Both the position numbers and the translations under genes were made by a program. The notes under the pieces are model-generated. The model saw only the letters and a list, made by a program, of their open reading frames with translations. It did not search any database and had not been told where the DNA came from. Positions 48,336-57,868 of a stretch of 64,000 bases of DNA are shown piece after piece (the first letter of the stretch is position 1; every line of letters starts with the position of its first letter). Source of the stretch: Akkermansia muciniphila (GTDB taxonomy: Bacteria; Verrucomicrobiota; Verrucomicrobiia; Verrucomicrobiales; V1-33); NCBI GenBank assembly GCA_945900785.1, contig CAMDJM010000021.1, positions 1 through 64,000 of the forward strand, read 5' to 3'.

Positions 48336-49028
48336 TCAGAGGCGGGGGAATGCGGTGCGCGGCGGGTGGTGGTAGACCTTGGTGAGTTGGGTGGCTTCGG
48401 AGAGGCTGCGCGGGGTGATCATGAGCCGAGCGAGCGGCGCGGGGCCCTGCTCGATGGTTTCGATGAGTTTCCGGTAGGGCTTCCAGTTGAGGTCGCCGAG
48501 TTTTTGGAGCTTGCCGAGGGTTTCGCCAGTGGCTTTTTGACAGGCTTTGTAGATGAGTTCAGAGCAGTAGATTTTTTGATCGTCGAGGTCGTATCGGATG
48601 TCATAGGGGCGGCCCAGCCAGGTTTTTGCGGCGCGGATGATGTCAGGAATTTTCGGCTGCAGGGCATCGTTCAGCCGATATGCGGCGAAGCGCTGGTCGC
48701 GGGCTTGATTCAGCCAGTCCAGCAGTGGGGTTTGGCGGACGGGGCCAATGGCTTTAAGAACCACCCAACCCTGCGGGGTGCGGTGGAGAATGCCGCAGTG
48801 GGACCATGGGGAGTGGGTGCAGCCCTCAATGGCTTCAACCAGCGGGACTTTGTTCAGGGATTGGAATAGCAGGTCGCCCTCCTGCCAGGTGAAGGTGGCA
48901 GGTGGCGCGGGGGCGGTTTTACCGGATTTGGCAGGCGCGGCGGGGGCTGGTTCACGTTGGGCCAACCCCGCCCATCCTGATGCGTGGAGAAGGACGCCGA
49001 AGAAGATGAGCAGATGGACTGGTTTCAT
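48336..49028 (-). CDS. YiiX/permuted NlpC-P60-like (papain-like amidase) protein
   Basis: WQEGDLLFQSLNKVPLVEAIEGCTHSPWSHCGILH..., YDIRYDLDDQKIYCSELIYKACQKATGE. Confidence 0.87.
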   Translation of the reverse strand: MKPVHLLIFFGVLLHASGWAGLAQREPAPAAPAKSGKTAPAPPATFTWQEGDLLFQSLNKVPLVEAIEGCTHSPWSHCGILHRTPQGWVVLKAIGPVRQTPLLDWLNQARDQRFAAYRLNDALQPKIPDIIRAAKTWLGRPYDIRYDLDDQKIYCSELIYKACQKATGETLGKLQKLGDLNWKPYRKLIETIEQGPAPLARLMITPRSLSEATQLTKVYHHPPRTAFPRL

Positions 49029-49272
49029 AAACAGAGGTCAACGATTTCAGGAGCCGGGTCAAATCCGGATCGCGATCCGGTCTGGTGCCTTTCAAGGCAC
49101 TGGGGTAAAATCTGTGTAAGGAATGTGGAGCCTGAGTTCCGATTTGCTGATGGCTCCCTGCAGTGCGGCTGTCATAATGCAGGGCACCTGAGTCCATGAC
49201 TTATGCTGGAGATGGCTGAAAGGCAAAGTTTTTCCAGCCCGGGCCTGTTCCAGACTGGCGTTTCCGGGGAAC

Positions 49273-50361
49273 TTGACCTATAGCTCCGGGGTGAAGTCTA
49301 AATTCCTGCTCTTCTTAGCCGTTAGCCTGGCCTGTGCTCCGGTCGGCCGGGGCGTGGAACCTCCGTTGCCGGGAGAGGAAGCGCCGCAGCACTCGGAGAC
49401 GGGGGATTTTAAGCCGCTGCTGCAGCCGGGGGATGAATTGCCTCCGGGCAGTGAGGCCCCGCCCATGCCGGAGGCTCCAGCCGAGTTGCCGCCGGAGTTG
49501 TTCCCTGATGGGATGCCGCCCGGGGCGGATGGGGTGGATGGATTACCTCCACTGGAGCCGCCAGGGTCGCCGGACCTGCCGGAACCTGCCTTGCCGGTGC
49601 CATCGGGGCAGGAAACGCCGCTGCTGCCACCGCCTTCCGTGGAAGGGATGGAACTGGCGGCCCGGGCTTACTGGCATAAGAGCCCGCGCGAGGCCCGGAA
49701 GCTGGCGAAGCAGGAGCGGAAACCCCTGCTGATGTTCTTCTATCAAAGATGGACCGCCGCGCCTGGAGGAACCAACGGAGCGCCCGGAGGGGATAATAAT
49801 ATTTCAATCAATGACGATCTCCTGGCATCTCCGGAGTTCAACGAATTCATGGGATCCCGCGTAGTGCTGACCCGCTTGTTCTATCCCAAGGGGGACCAGA
49901 AAAAGAAATACACGCCGGAAAAGCTGGCAGCGCTGGATCATTTCCGGGTATACTTCAAGGTCAAGGTGCTGCCCAGCATCGTGCTGCTGGATGAGAACGG
50001 TCGGGAAATCGCCCGCCAGCGGGGCTACTCCCGGGTGCGGAATGGTCCGGGCAAGGCGGAGCTGAGTGGAGCCCCGCCGATTTTTGAACGTCTGAAGACG
50101 GAAGTGGAGCGCCGGGAAAAAGTGATCGCGGCCAATGACGAAAAAATGGCCCAACTGCTGGCGCAAGACTACCGGGAATGGACCAGCCGGGCGGGCACAA
50201 AATTGCTGGCCAAACTGGTGTCGGATTCCACGGAGGAGATCATTCTGCGGGACGATGCCGGCACCCTGCGCCGCGTCCTCCCGGAACAATTGAGCATCGT
50301 GGACCAGGCCTGGATCCACCGGGAGCAGAAGAAATCCCAGCAGGCGGCCTCCAGCCCCTAG
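49273..50361 (+). CDS. exported thioredoxin-like-fold protein with Pro-rich N-terminus
   Basis: PLPGEEAPQHSE...LPPLEPPGSPDLPEPALPVP then REARKLAKQERKPLLMFFYQRWT...VLPSIVLLDENGREIARQRGY. Confidence 0.7.
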   Translation: MTYSSGVKSKFLLFLAVSLACAPVGRGVEPPLPGEEAPQHSETGDFKPLLQPGDELPPGSEAPPMPEAPAELPPELFPDGMPPGADGVDGLPPLEPPGSPDLPEPALPVPSGQETPLLPPPSVEGMELAARAYWHKSPREARKLAKQERKPLLMFFYQRWTAAPGGTNGAPGGDNNISINDDLLASPEFNEFMGSRVVLTRLFYPKGDQKKKYTPEKLAALDHFRVYFKVKVLPSIVLLDENGREIARQRGYSRVRNGPGKAELSGAPPIFERLKTEVERREKVIAANDEKMAQLLAQDYREWTSRAGTKLLAKLVSDSTEEIILRDDAGTLRRVLPEQLSIVDQAWIHREQKKSQQAASSP

Positions 50362-50419
50362 CCCCTAGCCCTTGAGCAGGCGGATCCAACGAACCGCTTC
50401 CCTCTTCTCCCTGAAAATC

Positions 50420-51070
50420 ATGAATACCCCTCCTCCCGATTCCCCCCCGCCGGTGCCTCCCTCGATTCCACCCATTCCTGCGGATCCTCCGAATCCGCCC
50501 ATTCCTCCGAATCCGCCAGTGATTCCACCCGTGCCGGCCGCTACAGAAAGCGGTGCCAGGGAAGCGGCAGATAAAGCATTGAAGATTACCCAGGAGGGGG
50601 TGGCGGCCTATAAAAGGCTGAACCAGCCTACCCAAATTTATTTGGGAGGATTGGCCGTGACGGTGCTTTTTTCGCTGCTGTTTGATGTGATCACGGTGCA
50701 GGTGGAGATGGCGAATGTGCCAGGAAATCTTACCGGGCTGTTATCACAAAATCATGGCACCGTATCCGCTTTCGGATCGGGGACGACCGGCAAGTTCGCC
50801 GTGCTGGCGGCGGCAGCGGGGATTGGTATTTGGGTCTGGAACCTGAAATCCGCTATCAAGGAAGCCTGGGTGCCTAAAGCGCTGGCTGGCTGTGCAGGGT
50901 TCAGCGCTTTGATGTATTTGGTGCTGATGTTGACCAGCAATGGATCGCGCATGGGAGTGGTTGAGGTGGATGTGGATATGACGCTTTTTGGATTCTGGAT
51001 CCCCTTTGCCGGGGCCATTGCCGCGACCGTGGTTTCAGTCAAAAAACTAAAGTCGGGCTCATCGGTCTAG
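50420..51070 (+). CDS. membrane protein with Pro-rich N-terminus
   Basis: MNTPPPDSPPPVPPSIPPIPADPPNPPIPPNPP... followed by TM helices. Confidence 0.65.
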   Translation: MNTPPPDSPPPVPPSIPPIPADPPNPPIPPNPPVIPPVPAATESGAREAADKALKITQEGVAAYKRLNQPTQIYLGGLAVTVLFSLLFDVITVQVEMANVPGNLTGLLSQNHGTVSAFGSGTTGKFAVLAAAAGIGIWVWNLKSAIKEAWVPKALAGCAGFSALMYLVLMLTSNGSRMGVVEVDVDMTLFGFWIPFAGAIAATVVSVKKLKSGSSV

Positions 51071-51166
51071 CAGGCGATTCAGGCTCACGGAACCCCGCAC
51101 ATTGCCCGGAGCCTGCGGTGTCCCTTGTCCTTGTCTGTGCAGCACCAAACCGCCCGGCCATCCCCA

Positions 51167-51691
51167 TCATCTCACAACGGCGCAGCGGTAGAAACCCCGC
51201 AACTGTCCTGGAGTCATGGAAGCCCTGACTTCATCGCCGTCCGCATCATTGAGCAACGTAAATGCCGTGGGGCTGCTAGCCGTGCCGCCTGCATGGACTA
51301 TGCTGATGAATCCGGTGGCAGCATCTGCCGGGACCGTCGCGGTGATCTGTTCCTCCGATTCGGCAGTAAAGGGTAAAGACGGCGTCGATGCCGTTGAAAC
51401 GGACCGCCGTAGCGCCAAACGGACGCTGGCCAGCCAGGACAACTTTTTGGAAATGGCCGCGATGATAAAAAAGGCACCGATTACCAAAGCCGGGCCAGGA
51501 ATCCACCAGAATGGCAAATTTCCTATCTTTAAATAAAGTGATTCCCCAATCTGCTCTTTTTTGGTTTCTGAAGACGCCGGTCCCAGTGAAGTGGCTTTTA
51601 CAGCAGATCCAGGAACGACAACCCGGCTATAGTTTCTTGCCTCAAAGGCTTCGCTATTGGTTTCCCAGAACCGACGGGCAAGCTGAATCAA
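51167..51691 (-). pseudogene. frameshifted IPT/TIG-domain fragment next to a small membrane-protein segment
   Basis: Frame A ...LAGQRPFGATAVRFNGIDAVFT, frame B ...FTAESEEQITATVPADAATGFISIVHAGGTASSPTAFTLLND; together read as an IPT/TIG repeat. Confidence 0.55.
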
Positions 51692-51796
51692 GGCCTACCA
51701 GCGGGCGTGAGCCGATGGAAAGCTTTTTGTGCATCATCGATAACGTATGAACAACTTCCGGGCCCTGCTGGATCAGCCGGGGGTGGATGTGCCGGT

Positions 51797-51844
51797 GTGG
51801 CGCGGGCTTCCAGCCCGTGCAGCATTCGGCCTTCCAAGCCGGAG
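51797..51844. repeat. REP-like intergenic palindrome, second copy
   Basis: tggcgcgggcttccagcccgtgcagcattcggccttccaagccgg; compare 25470-25517. Confidence 0.7.
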
Positions 51845-52103
51845 TTTACCGTCAAAGCCACCAGCCCCGAGTTCTTGCTGAAACACGATCATTGAGCACG
51901 TCCCCGAACCCGCCCCGTCTACCTGACGGGAAAGGGTTATCGAATGGACGCCTCTGTTAGATGGGGACTGAATCAATACTGAAAAATTAAAGGACAAAAA
52001 TTTCGCAATTCAGGAATATTCCCGCAGCCTGATTCCTCCAACTGCTGCTGCCACACCAACCGGTGCCGGGAGTCAACCTTCAAACTTCAACCCTACTGCC
52101 ATT

Positions 52104-52562
52104 ATGCTCACCCTAACTTACAAACGTTTGCTGCGGATGGCTTTGCCTCTCCTGTTTTGCCTTCCTCCGGGGGCGGTCCGGGCGGCGGACTTTCCGCAGG
52201 GCAGCCCCCCCTTTCACACCCTTTACGCGGATTTTGTGGCGGAGCGGAAGCGGACCGGCAAGCCTGGCGTGATCGTCTTTTCCGCCACCTGGTGCGCCTC
52301 CTGCCAGACCATGAAGCGGAAAGTTTACCACACGGCCCCGGTCCGGCCCTATCACGATAAATTCGTCTGGGCGTGGCTGGATGTGGATGATCCGGCAAAC
52401 CAAGCCGCCGCCAAGCTCTATCAAACTGGCGGGCTGCCGCATCTTGAGTTTTTGAATCCAAACGGGAAACCGGTCGCCCGCCTGCTCGGCAAAAAGGACG
52501 CCGCCACCCTAGCGCGGCAGTTGGCCGCCGTCGCTCCCAAACCATCCCCCGCCGCCCGTTGA
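52104..52562 (+). CDS. thioredoxin-family exported protein
   Basis: KPGVIVFSATWCASCQTMKRKVY...GGLPHLEFLNPNGKPVARLLG (CASC). Confidence 0.88.
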   Translation: MLTLTYKRLLRMALPLLFCLPPGAVRAADFPQGSPPFHTLYADFVAERKRTGKPGVIVFSATWCASCQTMKRKVYHTAPVRPYHDKFVWAWLDVDDPANQAAAKLYQTGGLPHLEFLNPNGKPVARLLGKKDAATLARQLAAVAPKPSPAAR

Positions 52563-52585
52563 TCCCTCATCCCCTCATTCCTATT

Positions 52586-53596
52586 ATGAAACTCCGTCTT
52601 CTTACCGCTTGGACCGCCCTGGGTTGCGCCGCAGCCCCGCTCCACGCCCAACTGCAAAATGGTCAGCAGCCCGATTTCGTGCTCCCGGATATCAATCCGG
52701 ATTCCGTCAGGAACACCACCCGGCCGCCCCGGCCGGATCTCTCGCCCCGGCACTACCGCCAACAAATCTCCGCCTACTACTTCAGTCAGGAATACTGTCC
52801 GACCTGCCAGGCGCAGTTCACCCAGCTCCAGGGCTTGTCCAACGCTTTAAAGGGCACCACGGATCTCCCTATCGTCATCACCGGCATCCATCTGCTGGGC
52901 GGCCCCCAGGATCCCGCAATGTTTGAGGGGAAGTCCCTCTCATGGGTGCGGGAGAACGCCACCCACCGCCCATGGCAGAGTTGGCGCGTCCCGGTTTCCT
53001 CACGCCCCGGTCAGGAAATCCGCTGGCTCGATCTGGGGATCGTGGATGAAAACAATCGTTTCGTCGCCGTGCAGAACTTCACGGAGACGCCCATCACCAA
53101 CCCCACCAACTATAACCGCCTGCGCAATACCCTGGTCGCCGCCGCCTCCATAGCGGATTCCGATATCGACGGCATTCCCGATCGTTGGGAGTTGGATCAA
53201 ACAGCGGCGGCGGGCACTCCGGGCAATCTCGCCGCTCTGGGCACCCTGACCCCTGCCGCATCCGGAACGCCCGGCCTGCTGGCCTATGCGTTTTCCATGC
53301 CCCTGGCGGAAAACCGCATCAGCCATCTCCCCGTCGTGTCCACCGCGATGCTCGGGTCGCAGACTTTCCTGCAAATGCAATACCGCCGCCGCCTCGGCTT
53401 GGAAGGGGAGCGGCTCGGATATCTCCCCAAGCGCTCTGCTAACGGGGCGGGCTGGACTCATCTGGCGGCTGACTGGACCGAAACGGCGGCGGTAAATCCC
53501 TTCGATAGATCCGGGACGGAGATCGTCACCCTCCGCCGCACCGCCCCCATTACCGGTGGGCGCGAATTGATCCGCCTGCGGATCAATGCCTTCTAA
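52586..53596 (+). CDS. thioredoxin-like exported protein with Verrucomicrobia-type C-terminal domain
   Basis: YYFSQEYCPTCQAQFTQLQGLSNAL (CPTC), DSDIDGIPDRWELD, C-terminal FLQMQYRRR...VTLRRTAPITGGRELIRLRINAF. Confidence 0.7.
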   Translation: MKLRLLTAWTALGCAAAPLHAQLQNGQQPDFVLPDINPDSVRNTTRPPRPDLSPRHYRQQISAYYFSQEYCPTCQAQFTQLQGLSNALKGTTDLPIVITGIHLLGGPQDPAMFEGKSLSWVRENATHRPWQSWRVPVSSRPGQEIRWLDLGIVDENNRFVAVQNFTETPITNPTNYNRLRNTLVAAASIADSDIDGIPDRWELDQTAAAGTPGNLAALGTLTPAASGTPGLLAYAFSMPLAENRISHLPVVSTAMLGSQTFLQMQYRRRLGLEGERLGYLPKRSANGAGWTHLAADWTETAAVNPFDRSGTEIVTLRRTAPITGGRELIRLRINAF

Positions 53597-53626
53597 TTGC
53601 ACGTAAAACCTGATGTTCTCCGTTCC

Positions 53627-54586
53627 ATGAAACCTATCAGCAAGTTTTTCCTCTGCCTGTGGTGCGGCCCCACGCTGCTCCCCGCCGCCGCGCAGGATGC
53701 CGGATTGAACCGGCGTGATGCCACCCCGGCGGATCTCAGGATGGCGCTGCCTCCCGCGGCCGCCCTCGCTGAGCGCCGGTCCGCCGCCGCCGTGGCCGTG
53801 GCCGGAGCGGACGATACCCAGCTCTACGGCGAGCAGGAAATCCTGATACGTCCTGACCTCTGGCAACCGTGGTCGGTCAGCGCCTCCATAGGCGGCGAAT
53901 GGCAGAGCAATGCTCCTCTCGCGGCGGAGGGGGAGGCTTCCGACTACGTGTTGCGCCAGTCCCCTAACCTGCGGAACACATGGAAACTATCCGATTTCTG
54001 GTATCTCAATACCGGGACTTCCGCGCAAACTTCACGTTATAACAACTTCGACGTGCTGGACTTCGACCGGATCGAAGGCGATGCCGGATTGCTCTGGATC
54101 GCCCCGCCGGACGGCCACCCCGTCTTCGCCAACTGGGTGCTGGGAGTTGGTGGCGCATGGTCGCGCCTGTCCGAAGCCTCGCACTTTTCCAATAAACTCC
54201 TGACCAATACTGCGGTCACCGGTTCCATCGCCCGGTCCTTTGCCCTGCATCCGCACCAGTTCCTGCTGGTCAGCCTCACCGGAGAGGTCAGCCTGGAGGC
54301 CAGCGAACCCGCCGCGCAGCGCGATGAATATGCCGCGCAACTGGCCTGGCGGGCCGAATGGAGTCCGCGCTGGGAAACCACCCTGCTGGCCCGCCTCGCC
54401 TATTATGACTATCGCGAACACCGGGACTGGAACTGAACCGGCTCCCTCGGCGTGGACTACCTCATCACCCGCAGCATCCGGCTGGGCCTGACCGCCAGTT
54501 GGACGGAAAACCAGTCAAACGAGGCCGTGTTTGACTATCAAAACACTTCGCTGGGGGCCGCTCTGCGGCTGCAGTTCCGTTTTTGA
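53627..54586 (+). pseudogene. outer-membrane beta-barrel-like protein split by in-frame TGA at 54434-54436
   Basis: ...LLARLAYYDYREHRDWN*TGSLGVDYLITRSIRLGLTASWTENQSNEAVFDYQNTSLGAALRLQFRF*; C-terminal aromatic residue typical of OM barrels lies after the stop. Confidence 0.78.
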
Positions 54587-54616
54587 TCACAGCCTTGTTT
54601 CAACCTTACACCCATC

Positions 54617-56161
54617 ATGAAAATATTCCCAATTCTAACTTCACTGTTCATTCTCACTTCGGGCACTCTGCCGGCGGCTCCGGCGGAAATCCAAATGCGT
54701 TCCGGCGACCTCGCCTTCAGTCAGGACCGGCTCCGCACCGCCGGCTCCCGGAGTGCGGCGGAAGCGCGGCTGGCGGGTGATGGCACCCTGCGCCTCGCCG
54801 GCCTGGGCGACGCCCTGACGGGCCGCACCGTGCAGGTGGACAAAGGCCTGGTGCTGCTTAGCTCGGGACGGGGAGTGCTGGGCCGGAAGGCCATCACCAC
54901 CTCCGTCGGCCCGCTGAGCCTATCGCTCAAGGGCACCACGCTCATCTCCCGCCTCCCGGATCAGCCCCTAAAAATTACCATTCTCGAAGGAACCGCCACT
55001 GCCCGGCTGGCGGACCGGCGCAGCCGGTTCATGGGGCTGGAATCCGGCATGATGCTCATGATGTCGGAATATGAAATCGACCTGCCCCGGCCTACGGAAG
55101 TGCGGCTCTCCCTCCTGCGCGGAACCTCCGGCCTGATGGCCAAACCCTTCGGACCCCTGCCCGCCGAGTCCGCCATCCTGGCTGCCACCGCCAGGCAGGA
55201 AAAGGAAATCGCCCGGCGCAGACTTGTCGCCTCGAATGTCAGACTACGAGGCGGCCAAGCCTTGTTAGGAGAAACCCCCGGCAGCGGTGATGACCCGGCG
55301 GGCGGCGGGGACGCGGACGGGAGTGCTTCCGGCGGCTCTTCCAGCAGCAGCGGGAGCAGCACCTCCACCTCCACCAGCAGCAGCGGGACGACCGCCACCG
55401 CCGCTGCCGGGACTGCCTCTGCCCATGTGTGTTTGGATTGTCTCAGCCATGCCACCCCGACCGGGGCCGTCTCCGGGAACGACGCCAACCGCCTCGCCCA
55501 GATCCGCGCGGAATTGGCCGCCAGCGGCATGACCGCAGACAGCACTGCCCGCGCCTCCAGCCTGCCCGGCGGCAAATCTTTCACCACCGTTTCCGTCAGC
55601 GGTTCGGCCGCCGCCGCAACAGGCGACCTCGGCACCGCCCTGACGGCCGACAGCGTGGTAACCGTCACCAACAGCTCGGACCTGACCGCTTTTGCCGAAG
55701 CTGTCGTCCTCGCCAACCTGGGGGAAAATTTAACCGCGGAAGGCTCCACCTTTTCAAACCGTCCCGGCGGCATCAGCCTCGACGCCGGCACCATCTACCA
55801 GCGGACCCTGACATTGCGCAACAACACTCTGGCTGCCGATGTTATTAAAACCCGCGGCTTCAACATCCCTGGAAGTAACGCCCTCCTCATCGAAGGCGGC
55901 AGCTTCAACGCCGGACAACTCCTGCGCCTCTACGGGGAGGGCGGCGGTGCCCTGCGCTTCCGGGGCGACGTCGCGCTGAACTCCCCCCAGACCGACCTCG
56001 CCGCCTCCATTATTGAGATCGAAGCTGGAAACCGTCTCCGCGCCGCAGGATCCGTGCGCGCGTTCAGCGGACTGCACCAATAAGACAAGGCTGGCTTCGG
56101 CACCCTGAAAAGCACCGGCCCCAAGACCCAGGACCCCTTTGCCGCCCGTCCCCGTTATTGA
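54617..56161 (+). pseudogene. FecR-domain-like exported protein with Gly/Ser-rich linker; in-frame TAA at 56081-56083 near its C-terminus
   Basis: ...LAFSQDRLRTAGSRSAAEARLAGDGTLRLAGLGDALTGRTVQVDKGLVLLSSGRGVLGRKAITTSVGPLSLSLKGTTLI...; after TAA: DKAGFGTLKSTGPKTQDPFAARPRY*. Confidence 0.68.
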
Positions 56162-56202
56162 TTTTGCTTGGATGATCCCGTTATTGATTTTTCTTGGTTA
56201 AT
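56151..56202. repeat. tandem 26-bp duplication spanning the last codons and stop of the FecR-like gene
   Basis: cccgttattgattttgcttggatgat | cccgttattgatttttcttggttaat. Confidence 0.92.
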
Positions 56203-56283
56203 CCAGTCTGAGCTTGGTTTCCAGCCCCCTGCAAGGATAAGCTGACAAACCAGGGAAGTGCCGGAGCCTGAAAACCAGTCCGC

Positions 56284-56502
56284 TCAACTTTGCTCCACTA
56301 ACACCTCCAACCGCTTGGCGCTGACGGGCTGGGCGGTGCCCAGTTCATGGGCGAAGACGGAGACCCGGTATTCCTCCAGCAGCCCGCGGAAGGCCGCGTC
56401 CCCACCCGCGTTAGCGCATCCTGGAAGCCGATCACCTGTTTCGGCTTCATTGCCGGAGCCACCGCCAAGCTCCTCAGTTCCTTCTGCAACCACGCGATCC
56501 CA
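56284..56502 (-). pseudogene. degenerate, internally deleted direct copy of the hrpA 3' end
   Basis: [35 protein letters not shown] joined to [34 protein letters not shown]; hrpA has [35 protein letters not shown]...[34 protein letters not shown]. Confidence 0.93.
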
Positions 56503-56504
56503 CC

Positions 56505-56590
56505 CTGGGCCAAAGGCCCCTCCCATCCCAGCCTGGGGCAACGCCCCAGGAAACCGGCCGCAACAACCCCAAGGGCTGAAAGCCCGCCCC
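56505..56590. repeat. REP-like GC palindrome cluster
   Basis: gggccaaaggccc, gcctggggcaacgccccaggaaa, aagggctgaaagccc. Confidence 0.75.
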
Positions 56591-56781
56591 ATCAAACCAA
56601 ACAATCGAGCAATCATCTGGCCTTCAACAATGCCCGCCCCTGCCTCCCTCCTTCATCGGCCGCTCAGTTACTGGACCCGTCCTCCGGGCACAATGCGGAA
56701 GCCACCTGTTTCCGAGCCGGGACCACCGTCGTCCTGCCAGAGGAGCGCACCCTGCACCTTCCTGCTGAAATGCATTTAGGA

Positions 56782-57780
56782 TCAAAGCCCGCTCTCTTTT
56801 GGGAAGTATTTCCGGATGAATTCCGCAGAAAGATCCTTGCGGGTTTTTGCCCATTGGATTTCATCGCGTCGGACACTCTCGCTCAAGGTTTTTCCTTTTT
56901 CCAGCAGCGACGTGACTTCCAACCCTACCTTTTTCGGATTCCATTTCTCTCCCAGCACCCCGGTTGCGGTAGTAAATTTGGAAAATAGACGCTGCTTTTC
57001 CTCCGCTCTGCCCGCTTTGGAAGTGGCAATTCGGTAGGCAAATGCTGCGTTTGTCATGGAATTGGTTTCCCAGTCGCCGGAGAGAAGCACGTCACCCAAA
57101 GCCTCCTGCAATAGCGGATTGTCGAAATCCGCAAATCGCATCATGCCCAGAATCCCTTTCAGCGCGGCCGCGCGCTCAGGCTCGCCCCAATGTTTGGTAT
57201 CCGAATTTAGCTGCTCTTTGAGAAAACGGGCAAATCCGGTTGGCTTATTGTGACGGTCATGCCCATCATCCGGCAGGACAGCTTCCTCCGTCTTAACCGG
57301 GCGCGGCTCCTGAGACCACAAAACGAGCCATCGCTGATATTTCTCCCGGCCGAAGTGGGCATCGGGGTTGATGGCGAGGGCTTTGTCGATCCATTTGACG
57401 GCCTCGTCCGGCTCGCCGGTGTAAATATAAAAAGTCCCCAAATTGGAATAGGTCTCATACAGGCCAGGGAAAAGCTTCTCCTTTTCCATCATGGTGGCGA
57501 TGGCAGCCCGGTGATCGCCCTGTTTATGCTGGGATACAGCCAGATCATCATAAACGGACGAAGTCGCGCCGCCTTTGCCCAGGGCTTGCTGACAGTTCGC
57601 GGCACGCCATCGGTAAAACTCCATGGAGTGCCGGGGGAAATTCCCCGTCATGATTTGCAAAGCCTCGGGAAACCGTGCCTTTTCCACCGTCATCGTCTCC
57701 GAATCCCACAAACACGCAGGGCATGAACCTGTTCCCAAAATCAGAACCACCGACAGAATAGTGAAGGAAATCGTTTTCAT
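56782..57780 (-). CDS. exported TPR-repeat protein
   Basis: MKTISFTILSVVLILGTGSCPACLW...; YETYSNLGTFYIYTGEPDEAVKWIDKALAINPDAHFGREKY (TPR). Confidence 0.83.
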   Translation of the reverse strand: MKTISFTILSVVLILGTGSCPACLWDSETMTVEKARFPEALQIMTGNFPRHSMEFYRWRAANCQQALGKGGATSSVYDDLAVSQHKQGDHRAAIATMMEKEKLFPGLYETYSNLGTFYIYTGEPDEAVKWIDKALAINPDAHFGREKYQRWLVLWSQEPRPVKTEEAVLPDDGHDRHNKPTGFARFLKEQLNSDTKHWGEPERAAALKGILGMMRFADFDNPLLQEALGDVLLSGDWETNSMTNAAFAYRIATSKAGRAEEKQRLFSKFTTATGVLGEKWNPKKVGLEVTSLLEKGKTLSESVRRDEIQWAKTRKDLSAEFIRKYFPKESGL

Positions 57781-57868
57781 GAATAACAAACGCTTATTCC
57801 TTCTGCCCTTCAGCGTCAAGCAAAGCCCTGCTCCATCTGAGCCAGCCTACGTCGAAAACCATCCCCAT

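Noticed and set aside
56600-56780. Forward-reading fragment SSGHNAEATCFRAGTTVVLPEERTLHLPAEMH
   Set aside because: Faintly resembles a repeat-rich secreted protein C-terminus, but too short to support.
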